A DNA stretch of 64,000 nt from Coenobita brevimanus (GCA_032717465.1 CM064732.1:37792888-37856887), one strand, 5' to 3'. Counted from the first letter of the stretch, positions 21,618 through 33,189 are shown. The notes: generated from the letters alone by a model not told the origin. A program made the numbers and translations.

Positions 21618-22157
21618 CAGTAGGCCTTCCACATTCACGGGGGTTAGGGGATGTAGACCCCCACGAATGTGAAACTTCTGCGAATGTTTGGTGTACCCTT
21701 TCGTAAATGCCTCTATTGCCGCAAATCACCCCCTGTGAGCAAGTGTGCACATACTGTACCTAATAAACCATATCTGGAACCTGAAAGCTGCAGAAAATAT
21801 CACAAATAGCTGATGACTTGCTCACACTTACGTGTGGGCAGTCATCAGCTAAATATAGACCCCAACTTATTGCAATCACGCCCATTAAATTCAGTCTTGG
21901 CTCCATGGAGGTGCAATGCCTCTACAGCCGCAGATCACCCCCTCTGAGCAACTATGCCTATACTGTACCTAATAAACCATATCTGGGACCTGAAAGCAGC
22001 ATAAAATATCAGAAATAGCAAGTCATCAACTACATAATTATATACCCCAGCTTCTTGCAATCATACCCATTAAATGCAGTCTTGGCTTCACAGAAGGGCA
22101 ATCCATGAATCTTCGAAGCCCGCAAAAGTTGATTCCGTGAATGTGGAGGGCCTACTG
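21618..22157. mobile_element. MITE with TA duplication and internal tandem repeat
   Basis: Ends are CAGTAGGCCTTCCACATTCA and, on the opposite strand, CAGTAGGCCCTCCACATTCA, with TA at 21616-21617 and 22158-22159. The interior holds two diverged units of about 200 bp (21706-21908 and 21916-22096), each with a CCTAATAAACCATATCTGG phrase. Pogo/Tigger-type ends; no coding capacity. Confidence 0.85.
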
Positions 22158-22508
22158 TATAAATAAATTGCCAGTAAGTCGTCAGTTGTCGTGGTGGGAA
22201 AAGAAATATACCTTCACTACTTATGGGAGAAAAAGGGAAGTCACCACTGACACAAGGGCTAACTACTTATGAAGTAAAGTAGTAAGTTTTCACTTTATGC
22301 CGGGTTACTTCGCCGATTCTTTAAAGACAAGATTTTCATAAACTTTCACAACAGTACACAGCAGAGACTGGTCAATCACGATGCTGGGTTGTTGATACTG
22401 CTGGCCTCCGAGAAAGTGTCTGTACCCCTGACGATCAATAATTAATACTAATAGACAGATTCTTGCTGGTGCAGACTCCTGGGTGGCACAAACAGATTTA
22501 TGAATTAA

Positions 22509-23273
22509 CCCTTTTGGTACTTAGGGTAGTGGTGCAAAAGTCACCCGCTCGTTACTGGAAGACGCAGGCTGCGTTGAACCTAATCTCACCCACCTGTTAC
22601 TGGACAACGCAGGCTGTGTCGAACGTAATCTCACCTGCTCGTTACTGGGCGATGCAAGCTGCATCCAACAAAATCTCCCCTTGATGGAAAGAAAAAACAT
22701 CGTTAATTAGCCATAATTTATATTCGCCGAACGTTTTTATCAATACCATAAGCAAGTACGGCTATTCGAGATTATGTGAATAAAAAATCAGGCAGATAGA
22801 TGCATAAATAAAGCATGGAAAAAAATAATTTAGCAAAACACCGCTCCTGCACTGCTGCACGATCCTAAGATAATTTCCTTTTGCGGTACATAAAACCAAC
22901 CCAAATTGCCCAACAGTAAATGTTTATATACCAAGATGTAGCTAATGAAACTTCCTAAAACTCTTTCTCAGTAACAACTACTATAAAATTTATATTTCTA
23001 TGAGAAAACACGAAGAAAAGAAATAACATTATAAATTAGCGCATAATTTACATTCACCAAACTTTTTATCAATACCATTAGCAAGCACAACTATTCAAGA
23101 TTACGAGGAAAAAAAATCATGGAGATAGAAGCAAAACTAAGGGTGTGAGAATAAAATGTTTCAGAAGTCAGAAACAGGGGGGTTCTCCCAACTCTCGCCC
23201 AAGGCCGAGCCGGCCCACATCCTAAGTACTGCCTGCAATTGGATGCAGCCTGCGTCGTCCGGAAACGAAAGGG
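22509..23273. mobile_element. TTAA-flanked MITE
   Basis: TTAA lies at 22505-22508 and 23274-23277. The outer ends match for CCCTTT.G, and inside them GGTACTTAGG at the left faces CCTAAGTACT at the right. GACGCAGGCTGCG on the left also has an inverted partner CGCAGGCTGCATCC near the right end. These subterminal inverted repeats and the TTAA target suggest a non-autonomous piggyBac-type element. Confidence 0.65.
22541..22675. repeat. Three tandem 45-bp units
   Basis: Units at 22541-22585, 22586-22630 and 22631-22675 are similar, and the length keeps one frame open, giving SPARYWKTQA, SPTCYWTTQA and SPARYWAMQA in turn. The open frame is probably a by-product of the 45-bp period. The array is within the TTAA-flanked MITE. 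Confidence 0.8.
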
Positions 23274-23277
23274 TTAA

Positions 23278-24078
23278 TATGAAAGAACTGGCTTAACTAC
23301 CAATTATGATTAATATTAAGGAAAGTTTCTGCAAACTGGGAATAAGCAAATTAAGAACAATATGGAGAAATGAAACACGATTCTCACATTTAATCAAGCT
23401 CAAAGAGTAGAACTGCAAATTTATTAATTACAGACAAAATGAATTTTTATGTTGCAAGGTAACTTAAATGAGTAGTCACTCACTCAGATCAGTCAAACTA
23501 GCTAATACTGTACTCTTAAGAGTAGAAAAACAAAAAAAGAAAATACTGGTCAGTGGAGAAAATTGAGACATTGCTGTGAAGAAACTAGGTGACCTCCGCC
23601 CATTGTCCACTGCAGTACGCTGCTTGTGACACCCACTGCCTGTCAACTCGGTGGAGAGATACTGGAGACGTAGAGCTGCAGAAAGAACTAGGCAGTCAAG
23701 TGGCTGAGCCATGCCACTGGCATGAATGTAGTCTCTGGTGATGCTGCATCCTTACACTGTTCATGATGTCCATCACTCACGGTGGCTTGTCAGTAACTGG
23801 CCAAGTTTCTCACACGCGGCACAAAGCAATGCATGGTCACCAGAAGTAGGCGTGACCTAGCTTAACGACTGGAGAGGCAAAGCAGAGGAACGATACATAC
23901 ATAAAAAATAATGCTAGTGAAACATTACTGTCTATACATAAAGACAGTCACACACGATGCAATGATGAATGTTTTGAAAAAAACTGTTTCAAATTTGAGT
24001 GCAAATGCAAGCGGCTAACTGACTGAGGGAAGTTTTGAGGGGTTTCACTACTGTCCATGAATTCCCATAATAATACTG
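23278..24078. other. Unassigned, no gene
   Basis: AT-rich DNA in the first half and more mixed sequence from 23560. A 78-codon minus frame at 23712-23476 has no recognisable features. No terminal repeats found. Confidence 0.45.
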
Positions 24079-24080
24079 TA

Positions 24081-27000
24081 CAGTAATCACTCCAATATCC
24101 GGATCAATAGAGCCATCGGTAGGTTCGGATATTGGTTTTGTCTGGATATTGGGCCCCAGCTTATGGACTTGTACTTACGGACCCTAACACAGAGAAACAC
24201 CTATACAACTCCCTCCGGACATGCATAGCACCTATTTAACACCCAAATCACACCAATAAGGCACATAAATGACTGAAATAAATGCAATAGACACATAAAA
24301 TGTGGGTTTAGAAGTATGTTCATACATTAATAAACATTCTGGTACTTATGGACTCTAACCGAACCTAACCTAACGGAACCTAACCGAACTCTGAAAAACA
24401 CATTCCTACTGCACATGCATGAGGTAAGTTTAGTATGGAAAGAAGTACAGTATGACACTTTCTGGTAAGTATAGTATGGGAAAAAATACAATATGAAACA
24501 TTCTGGTAAATATAGTATGGAAAATAGTACAACATGAAACATTTTGGCTACTTACAGCAAGTCCCTGGCCACCTCGATGAATAACCGCCTCCTCTCGGAC
24601 TCTGACAGTAAGAACGATTTCCTGAAGCACTTGCACTACACTCTTCCTGAAGTCTTGCACTGAACTTAGTCACTAACACACAGAAGTCCGTTCTTTTCAC
24701 AGTGTTCACTTTAGTCCAAATAATGTTCCATTAAATTTAAGTGTTGCACATTAACTTTTCCCAAGTTTTTTTAAGTTTCCAAAGCCAAAACAAAGAAGGT
24801 TAGTTACGTTAAATTTCTTTTCTACTTAGTCTTTTCTCCCAACTTGAAAACCTTAACACAACACACCGTTTTTTTCACTGCACAACACTCAAAATTCCCG
24901 TGTGGTCTAGTGGAAAAGTTCTTGCTGTTTATTCACTGTCAGAGCCCGAGAGTATCACTGGCAGGCGTCCAAGGGGTGCATCGGTGGGTAGTGGTGATGG
25001 CGTACCGACTACAGAAGACTCTGAAGACAGCCGCAAACTCACGTCGAGCGGTGACTCCACTGTAGCTGATGTGCTGGGCTGTGGCTCGGAGCATGAGGGC
25101 CTGTCTTGGGGAGGCAACGGAGTGGAACCAGGGCTTGGCACAGCGGGGGTCACGGGCCTGAAAAAACTGTCAATCGTTGACTGACGCAAGGAACGACGAT
25201 TCTGGCGATTGATGATGCGCTGCCGGAAAGCACGCACTTCCTCCACGAGTCCCAAGGGCCCCATCTCCCTGTCGCAGTCCGGGTGTTCCAGGTAGTCTAG
25301 GACGAACTCTAGATGTTCCCGGAGTGCGCTCAGCTTGGGGATGGCTGGAGTAGTGTCCTGCTGGGCGGAGTCTGCATCATCATCGCCTTCGTCGTCGGAA
25401 TCTTCAAGTTCGGGACTGACACCAGCAACCGAAGACGCGATCTCGATATCAGACAACGTCTGATACCCAGGATCGCCCTCGTCGTCGTCCAACCACTCAC
25501 GAACATCGTCCACATCAACATCGTCGCCGTGCGTACGTAGCCGTGCATGGAAGTCATCCACGTCAAACCCTAGGAAATCGTACTCCACATCTGTTCCGAG
25601 AAGCAGACGAGACCAACCATTTTCAAGAGTTTTCACAGGGACTTCCTTCCATGCACTAGCCCAGTTGTACAGCGCAGACTTGATGTTGTAGCGGTGAAGG
25701 TTTTCCAAAGTCCGCTTGCCTCGAGTGTCACGTCCTTCCCTGCGCTCGTCCTCGTCCTCGAGAACCACCATCACCTCGTCCAGGAACTTCCGACGGTACA
25801 GGCGCTTTGTTGCCACGATCACTCCTTGGTCCATTGGTTGAATGAGAGCAGTCGTATTAGGTGGCAGAAACATGCACCTAATACGGCCATTCTCAGCAAC
25901 CAAGTCCTTGTCGCACGGGTGGGCAGGTGCATTGTCGAGGAGAAGGAGAGCCTTTACCTGGTCGCGAGGAATTCCCAGTGTCTTCGTCTGGTAATGTATG
26001 ACCTCCTTGACGAAGTGTTGGTGAAACCAGTCTTTGAAAATCACAGCTGTGAACCATGCTTTCAAAGAATGGTACCATACGACAGGAAGGACATCCATCA
26101 CCCCACGAAGGCACCGAGGCTGCTTTGCACGGCCAACAATAACGGGCTTAAGCCGGTGCATGCCGTTAGCATTGGCACAACACAAAGCAGATATCCGTTC
26201 CTTAGAAAGCTTGCGGCCAGGTACACGCTTCTCCGTCTCATCGGCGAGAGTGTTCGTTGGCACCGAGCGATAGAATAGGCCAGTTTCGTCAGCGTTATAG
26301 ACTTGACCGAGAGTGAGGCCCTCCCTGTCGATCAAGCCTTTCACCTTGTGCCGAAACTCGTCCACTCCATCTCGTTAGCGTCCAATGCTTCGCCATGTGC
26401 TTTACGGTTAGTAAGGCCATGTCGCAACTTGAACGCGAAGAGCCAACCCTCGGATGCCTTGAAGTCTAGGGCGTCGTGAAGCCTTGCAAACTTCTCAGCA
26501 GCAGCCTTCAGCTCCGTTCCACGTACCATCACACCAGCTGCACGTTGCTGTCGATACCAAATCAACGTGGAGCGGTCGATCTCTGCATACTTGGGAGTAA
26601 ACATAACCTTCCTCTCCATGTTGCGTTTGCTTCTCGACGAGAAGTCAGCCGTGTACTGCATGAGCTTGTCTCGGGAACGCTTGATATCAAACAAAGTCGA
26701 CCGGGCCAGGTTGAACTCGCGGAGAATGCGAGAGGAAGACCAACCCGCATCAACCTTCTCCAATATCTCCCGTTTCTTCTCCAGAGTCAACACCACTCTC
26801 TTCCTTTTCTCAGGAGGCGGGGCCATCATCACACACACTAAGAGTAGGGCAGAGAGCAGCAGGAGGCCTTGCAGCAAGTACGGCACCACCACAAAAGCGA
26901 GCACGTGGGCAGCCATGACGAAGAGCGTAGGTCTTGTCGCAGTGAGAGACAGGCGGGAAGTGGGGAGGATGCAGCGGCGCTCTATCGGACGTCGGAGGAA

Positions 27001-27190
27001 TGACGAACCAAAACAATGCTCTCACGCGGCGCGCGCGGCAAGTTCAAATTACGGACGGCAAAAAATCGATTTTTTTTTCCAATTTTTTTGGATTTTCGGA
27101 CCATTTTGGGAATGTTTGATCCCAGGACGATAAGGTTCGGTTAGTGGGGATGTTCGGTTATTGGGCGTCCGGATATTAGAGGGATTACTG
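24081..27190 (-). mobile_element. Pogo/Tigger-like DNA transposon, copy 2
   Basis: Ends are CAGTAATCACTCCAATATCC and, from the other strand, CAGTAATCCCTCTAATATCC, with TA at 24079-24080 and 27191-27192. Length is 3110 bp. It is the same family as copy 1 and in better condition: its transposase has a single frame break. Confidence 0.92.
24929..26916 (-). pseudogene. Pogo-like transposase with one frameshift (copy 2)
   Basis: The N-terminal frame (26916-26341) has the CENP-B-type helix-turn-helix KRVVLTLEKKREILEKVDAGWSSS and the second DNA-binding domain. The frame at 26365-24929 (478 residues) has the DDE core: Asp in YNADETG at residue 26, Asp in LLLDNAPAHP near residue 139, and Asp in LIQPMDQG near residue 174. 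A long acidic, Ser-rich tail follows. The break is near 26372, where copy 2 reads CCATCTCG and copy 1 CCATCCTCG, so one base was lost here. The likely true start is MAPPPEKRKRV about 30 codons into the open frame. The protein would act in the nucleus on the element's own ends. Confidence 0.88.
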
Positions 27191-27286
27191 TAATACAATG
27201 TCACGAATTGCCATAATAACACGAGCTTGTGAATTCATGACAATACTCTCCCAAACACTTCCTCTAACTATCTCATACACTACATC

Positions 27287-27468
27287 ACATGCACTTTACA
27301 TATCGCACTACGTACCCCACTGCATCACAGGGGTTGATGCCAGCAAGGGCATGCAGCCAAAAAACTTTGCCCCCGCTACATGCACTTTACATATCGCACT
27401 ACGTACCCCACTGCATCACAGGGGTTGATGCCAGCAAGGGCATGCAGCCAGAAAACTTTGCCCCCGCT
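27287..27468. repeat. Two tandem 91-bp units
   Basis: Units at 27287-27377 and 27378-27468 are nearly identical, differing at one or two bases. Each contains CATGCACTTTACATATCG and CCCCCGCTAC. The duplication creates repeated open frames with no recognisable product. Confidence 0.9.
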
Positions 27469-27658
27469 ACTTAATGGCGAAACTTTTGAGAGGAGGCATG
27501 ACGAGGGCTCCGGCAGCATAGATTGTGGGGCTGGGGTGAGATGGAGCTTGAACCAGTGCCAGAGAGTACAGGGCATTGCGGTTCCCAGGCTGCTGCTTCC
27601 GCCCAATAGAGAGGGGGCCCGAACCTGGAAGTAGCGCCCCAGGAAGCTGCGCTGTTAA

Positions 27659-29165
27659 CCCCTAAACCGCAGGGTTGTTTTGGTGCTCCTTGTGTGTCCC
27701 GCGGCGATATTCGTGCTCTGACAGACTTTGTACAAATATTTGCCAAAAATCAGTTATTAGTCCTAGAATACTATAATTACATATGCTTATGGCACATACC
27801 TTTAGCTTTCTCCTGGGATGTTTGTTGAGCCTTCGTCGAGTACCATAGGACTTGTGGAGACTTCTGAAGTTGGGTAACGAAGCCTCCACTTTACGCTTAT
27901 TCATAAAAACACTCACACTCTATATTTCTATTACTATATAACACTTATATATATCTGCAGTCTTTATCCATAAGTTTCCTTCAGTAATAGTAGTTTATTG
28001 TCACTGTAGGCATTCAATTTCTCTTTCAGTAAAATACATAGCATTCACTTTCTTGTCCTGTATACTAGCGTTGAGAGCGAATCTGTCACTTTCACTTTCA
28101 CTTTCATAACTCATAGTATTCATACATGCTAGAGTGAAACTTTCACTTTCATTACTCCTAGTATATATACTCGTATTCTTATATTACTACTCATTTACAT
28201 TTCTATTTACATTCTTTATTTTATTTACATTATTTACATTTCTATTTTATTTACACTGTGTAATGCACTGTCACTTGCAGTAACTTATAAAATTATTTTC
28301 CACCGTTTACTTATATTTACATTCATTGCTTTCACTTGCTGTTTACACATTATTTACATTTCCACTTGCACTATTTTAGTCACCAGAAAGATCGTAGTCA
28401 CTCTCCATCATTTTCATTGATAAATTAGCCAGTTCATGTTCCACAGCAGTCACTTAGCCCTTTACCCCTTTCCACATGAGGTTTAGTAGGGGTAGAGGTT
28501 ACGGGGCCCTTTGCATGGGGCTAAAAAGCGGCGGAATTGGACAGGCGCGAATCCGACGTGGTTTCACCCTGAAAGACGACAGTAAACTGAATGATGGGTG
28601 GTGGCCTAGGTGCAGTGAAAGGCTGCCAGTGTCAGCGTGGTGACAGCTGGTAATATATACGCTATGAAATGATTGGCAGGAAATCTAGACAATACATAAT
28701 AAATTAGGTAGTTCCAGGTGAATGTAAATATCACTTAGGCTTCTCCCTTCCTTTCTTATATATATTTTTATTATGAGCATAGATTATACGGCATATTTCA
28801 AGGGGAAATAAATGGGGAAAATTAGCGAACGAGTGCATGTGAGGTGGTGTCAGGTAATAATTAGCCAATTCCAGGTATATGGCCGCAGCACGGCCGGGCA
28901 GGTGAGAGGAGAGGGTAATGGAGGGGAGATAGGGAAGGTAGTCAAGAGCGGGGAATAAATGGCTAAATTGTCAACAATGGATGGGAGTACAGATGAGAAT
29001 AGGAGTGCTGACTAGTGTTGGACATTGGCAGTACTGATAGATGATACAAGCCACCACTTGAAAGCCCGGGCAAATTCAAAATAACACAGAATCACAAAAG
29101 TGACGCCCCGCGGTATGATCCATTGCTCCCAAGCATCACAAAAGTGACGCCCCCCAGTTAAGGGG
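27659..29165 (-). mobile_element. piggyBac deletion derivative (copy 3)
   Basis: TTAA flanks at 27655-27658 and 29166-29169, with family ends CCCCTAAACCGCAGGG and, from the right, CCCCTTAACTGGGGGG. The 1507-bp element keeps both outer regions of the 3.7-kb family but lacks nearly the whole transposase. Only a stretch near 28380-28570 corresponds to the N-terminal codons (the region around 36020-36190 in copy 2). The deletion joint is close to 28375. It can move only if another copy provides enzyme. Confidence 0.85.
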
Positions 29166-29429
29166 TTAATGGATGTATAATGGCAGGGCAGTTACAGTGC
29201 CAAGGCACACTTGGAGGATGTCCCTGTAGTTGTCCTGGCAGGGTGCCCTGAGGCCACTAGCACACCCACTGGTCAAGACTGGTGGGCTAGGGGTCCTAGA
29301 TCCATTGCCTGGACCTAGGACTATGCATTGGGTGGGGCCTGTGGCATGTTTGTCCCCTTTAATATTTCTACTGATTTTGACCAGGTTAAAGAATGAAATT
29401 CAAAGCAAGCCTTAGGACACTAAGTCACC

Positions 29430-29604
29430 CAGGAGGATCAGAGTGACGTCGTGAAATGTGGGAAGTTTGGGGGGTAGAGTGGGGGAAGTGGTTGAGGCAT
29501 TGAGTAGGAGGTGGATGGATGTGGGATGTGTGCAAGAATTCCAATATAGGGGTGGATCAGCCATAAAGATTGCTGGGAGGGATTGTTATTACATGTCCCC
29601 GTCC
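29430..29604 (+). pseudogene. LINE B endonuclease, N-terminal segment
   Basis: Reading across 29430-29600 gives NVGSLGGRVGEVVEALSRRW followed by MDVGCVQEFQYRGG, the first two motifs of a LINE apurinic-like endonuclease (normally 'WNVGS' and 'CVQE.R'). The Trp codon before NVGS is TGA here. The text stops at 29604, where an insertion begins, and resumes with CYKLFWQGRTDGYGG at 30108. Confidence 0.7.
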
Positions 29605-30105
29605 CAGAGGGGCTTGAGGTGTTGTTTTCACTCTGTTTGTATGTCTGTCTGTCTGTGTTAACAGCTTTACGAGAAAACTACTGGTGTGATTTTGACTAAA
29701 ATTTCAGGGATCATGGGCTATGACCTTCTGATCACCAGATGAAATTTTGGGCCAAACTGGGGCAAGGGCCAGTCTGTAGGCCACCCCCCCCCCCCCCAAA
29801 AAAAAAAAATAATAATAATAATAAATCACCATAATTCCTTTCAAATTCATCATATCAACATGAAACCAAAACCTAACGGTGCATCTGTCAAACCTGCATT
29901 CTATAACATGCCCACCCCCCAGTTAGCGGTAGGGGGTCAGTGTTAGGTGGGTCGAGCCTAAAATTTCAAATGGTCATAAAATCATCACTTTTCACCAGAT
30001 TCACGCCAAATATGACGTATGACATCTTTGACTTGATATCCTGTTGTGTTTATACATCAGCACTAAAATGACTGCCGGGGACAAGTGTGCCGTGCCTTGG
30101 CATCG
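29605..30105. mobile_element. 0.5-kb insertion with TTGTTAT target duplication
   Basis: TTGTTAT precedes (29583 area) and follows (30110 area) the insert, and excision restores DCYKLFW of the LINE B endonuclease. The left end has CATGTCCCCG and the right end, inverted, CACTTGTCCCCGG, a possible short TIR. The interior has TCTG repeats, a C run next to an A run at 29786-29808, and AAT repeats. There is no coding capacity and I do not recognise the family. The exact left edge may be a few bases earlier, directly after the duplication. Confidence 0.5.
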
Positions 30106-30226
30106 CTTCTTGTTATAAGTTGTTTTGGCAGGGTAGGACAGATGGATATGGTGGTTTTGGTGGGTTGGTTGGGGAGAAATTAGTGGAATATTTCATGAGT
30201 GTTATGAGAGTAAGTGAATGGATAAT
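30106..30226 (+). pseudogene. LINE B endonuclease, middle segment
   Basis: CYKLFWQGRTDGYGGFGGLVGEKLVEYFMSVMRVSEWII is readable in one frame, matching the middle of the domain (in other members 'YKLFWQGV.DGYGGVGVLVGEKWVEYV'). It runs directly into the 3' tail of the inverted LINE A. Confidence 0.7.
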
Positions 30227-32712
30227 CTATATATCTATCTATTGGCAGACGCCTCAATCCCGTTTGGGGTGGCCACAAACAGATCGCCTCCAAGTCGCCC
30301 TGTCCCCCGCCATTTCACTGCCCTGCTCCCAACTCACACCCCCCTCTCTCATATACCTCTCCACCCCATCCCTCCACCTCATCCTCGGCCTCCCCCTCCC
30401 TCTTCCCCCCTCCACCTCACTCACATACACTCTCTTCGTCAGTCTCTCACCCTCCATCCTCTCCACATGGCCAAACCACCTCAGTGTGTTCCTCATAACG
30501 CTTCCTATCACATCCACATCCACACCACAACGCTCCTTTATATCCTCATTCGTCAGCCTCTCTCTCCACGTGACTCCACAGGCTCCTCTTAAATAACTCA
30601 TTTCCACTGCTCTCACTCTTGACTTGTGTCCTTCCAACAATGTCCAAGCTTCACTTCCGTACGTTAGAGTTGGTATCACAATACTGTCATGTAGTAACTT
30701 TTTCACTTCCATGCTCACTTCCCTGTTTCTTATCACTGCTTTCAAAGAACCAGCAACCTTTCTTCCCTGCTGTACCCTTTTCAAAGCACTTCACCCTCCA
30801 AACCTCCATCCTTACTCATCACACTACCCAAGTACTTAAACGTACTCACATTTTCCAATTCCTCACCATCCAACCTCGCTGTACATTCACTAACTTCACC
30901 TGTCTCAAAGACCATCACTTTACGCTTCCCTACATTCACCTTTAGATTCCGTTTCTTACACACTCTCTCAAACTCATCCACCATGCCTTGCAGCTCCCCT
31001 TCGTCTTCACTCAACAACACAGTATCATCTGCAAACAACAGTACAGGGAGTTTCCAAACACTATCCTCTCTCACCAGGGCCACTCCAACATCCACTACCC
31101 AACCTTGTACCTCTTTTATTACCCCATCCATGTACAGATTGAACAACCATGGAGACATGACACATCCCTGTTTCAAACCAACTTTCAAAGAGAAAAATTC
31201 ACTTAGTTCACCATCCACACGCACTGCAGCCTTCGCACCATCGTACATGCTCTTCACAGCATTCAACAACTTCCCATCTACTCCATATATTCTTAACACT
31301 TTCCACAATCCTTGTCTATCCACCCTGTCATATGCTTTCTCCAAATCCATGAAAGCCGCATACAACTTCTTTCCCTTCTCTAGAAACTTTTCCACTAAAG
31401 ATCTAAGAATGAATATCTGATCTACACAACCTCTTCCCTTCCTAAAGCCTCCCTGTTCTTCTCCAACTAATTTCTCTGTTCTTTCTCTAACTCTGTCTAT
31501 AAGTATCCTACTATACACTTTTCCTATTATACTAAGAAGACAAATGCCCCTATGATTACCACACACTTCTTTTTCCCCTTTTCCTTTGCACAAGGGAATA
31601 ATTATACCTGACTTCCAATCCTCCGGGACTCTACCTTCCTCCCAGGCCAATCTGCACATCTTCCACATCCATTCTACTACTATCTCTCCCCCATGCTTCA
31701 GCATTTCACCACACACTCCATCAATTCCTGGGGCTTTCCCCAATTTAACTTTCTTCATTGCTTCCACAACTTCTATCCTACTGATTTCTTCCTGTCTTCT
31801 CACCTCCCTCCTTCTCCCAGCAATTCCCCAGCCACTTATACTCGCATTACTTCCATCTTGTACGTTCAACAGTTCCTTAAAGTGTTCTCTCCATCTGTTC
31901 ACTTTTTCTCCCTTCTCCACTAGTAATCTACCATTTTTATCTTTCACTCCCCTGCTAACTTCATTTCCACCCTGTCTTACTCTTTTCACCTCTCTCCAGA
32001 ACATTTTCTTACAGTCCCTCCACTTTACACTCAAATTCCTTCCAAATTCCTCATCCACTCTCTTCTTACTCTCTCTTACTAATCTTTTCACCTCTCTCTT
32101 TCTTTCCACATATAACTCTCTCTTCCGCCTCTCAACTTCTTCCACGCCCCTATTTCTCATCCATTCATTGTATGCTTTCTTCTTTTGTGCCACAGCCTGT
32201 TTCACCTCTTCAGTCCACCACGCTGTTCCTTGCACCCCCCTCCGTCTTCTCTTTATTCCACACACCACATCACATGCTGCACATATTTCTTCTGTAAATA
32301 TCTTACACACACCTTCCACGTCTCCCATCTGCTCCAATTCATATTTGCCCAATCGTTCCTCCACTTCTCTCTTATACTCTGCCTTTTTCTCATCCTCTTG
32401 TAACCTTTCCACTCTCCTTGCAACTACTCCTTCCTCTCGTCTTTCCCTTCTTCTATTCCTCCATCTTACTTGCATTCTAATTCTGGCCACCACCAAGTAG
32501 TGGTCAGAAAGTCCACTCCCCCAGCCTCTATAAGCTCTTGCATCCTTTACACATCTTCACATCCTTTCATCCACACACACATAATCAATCATTGCCTTCC
32601 TTTCATTCAGTTCACCACCCACCCTTCTCATCACTCGCCATGTATACCTGTGGATCATTTTATGCCTGAAGAGGGTATTGGCTATCACCAACCCCCTCCC
32701 AGCACAAATGTG
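30227..32712 (-). mobile_element. LINE A copy 2, nearly full reverse transcriptase
   Basis: GGATAAT occurs at 30220-30226 and 32713-32719 and is the target duplication. The element is 2486 bp, 5'-truncated inside its endonuclease (LVIANTLFRHKMIHRYTW and SDHYLVVARI are present near 32690-32500). It ends with the family's (GATA)n tail. It was inserted in antisense into LINE B. Confidence 0.85.
30254..32496 (-). pseudogene. LINE A reverse transcriptase, one frameshift
   Basis: A 571-residue frame (32496-30781) is followed by a 176-residue frame (30784-30254). In order: a basic linker rich in RRRER; TAWWTEEVKQAVAQKKKAY; the fingers with GKAPGIDGVCGEML; FRKGRGCVDQIF; the palm with FMDLEKAYDRVDR; VGLKQGCVMSPWLF; and the catalytic box LLFADDTVLLSEDEG. 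Then comes the C-terminal domain with LTYGSEAWTLLEGH and LRWFGHVERMEGERL. The break near 30781 is one extra T in a short run (GTGCTTTGAAA, against GTGCTTGAAA in copy 1). All catalytic Asp residues are present. The protein nicks and reverse-transcribes at new target sites, but this copy lacks part of the endonuclease. Confidence 0.88.
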
Positions 32713-33189
32713 GGATAATAGCAGTGAAAATTTTGTTTGGTGGGAAAATGGTTCATTTTTATTGGCGTGTGCTCCACAGGCAGACTTGGATGAGGTAGAG
32801 AAGGATAGATTCTGGGATGACATATTATGTGTAATAAGTGCTATGGGGGATGATGAGATTGTAGTTTTGGGAGGGGACTTAAATGGTCATGTGGGTGAAG
32901 CAGCTCAAGGATATATAGCAATACATGGGAGATGAGCACATCATACAAGAAATGAGGAAGTGGAAATGATACTCGAGTTTGGAGAGGCAGTAAACCTGAT
33001 TGTGTGCAACACACATTTTAGGAGGAGAGAGAGTAGGTTGATTGCATACGAGTCTGGGGGAAACAGCAGCCAGATTGACTGTCTCCTGGTCAGGAAGACT
33101 GATCGGAGGTTAGTGAGGGATGTTAAAGTTATAGGGAGCGAGGAGTGTTTGCAGCAACAAAAGTTATTGATATGTGATATGGTGCTTAA
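32713..33189 (+). pseudogene. LINE B endonuclease, C-terminal segment
   Basis: Frame-shifting text gives VKILFGGKMVHFY, then APQADLDEVEKDRFWDDI, VLGGDLNGHVGEAAQG and later SQIDCLLVRKTDRRLVRDVKVIGSEECLQQQKLLICDMVL. GGDLNGHVG is the endonuclease catalytic loop with Asp and Asn. A TGA lies near 32933. The segment stops at TTAA (33186-33189), where the piggyBac begins, and the next codons continue at 36897. Confidence 0.8.

Noticed and set aside
22463..22684. Repetitive peptide SPARYW/SPTCYW as a possible repeat protein
   Set aside because: Only three 45-bp units inside a TTAA-flanked MITE; the open frame follows from the unit length.
27198..27634. Overlapping small frames with repeated MHFTYRTTYP-type peptides
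   Set aside because: Created by the 91-bp tandem duplication; no start context or family match.
29190..30098. TGCCAAGGCAC near 29194 facing GTGCCTTGGCA near 30090 as the ends of one element
   Set aside because: Only 11 bases match and the TTGTTAT duplication together with the rejoined endonuclease reading places the left boundary near 29600 instead.
30254..30596. Long Ser/Pro/Leu-rich open frames on the plus strand (for example 30087-30596 and 31586-32500)
   Set aside because: They are antisense shadows of the LINE A reverse transcriptase; composition of the coding strand keeps the opposite strand open.
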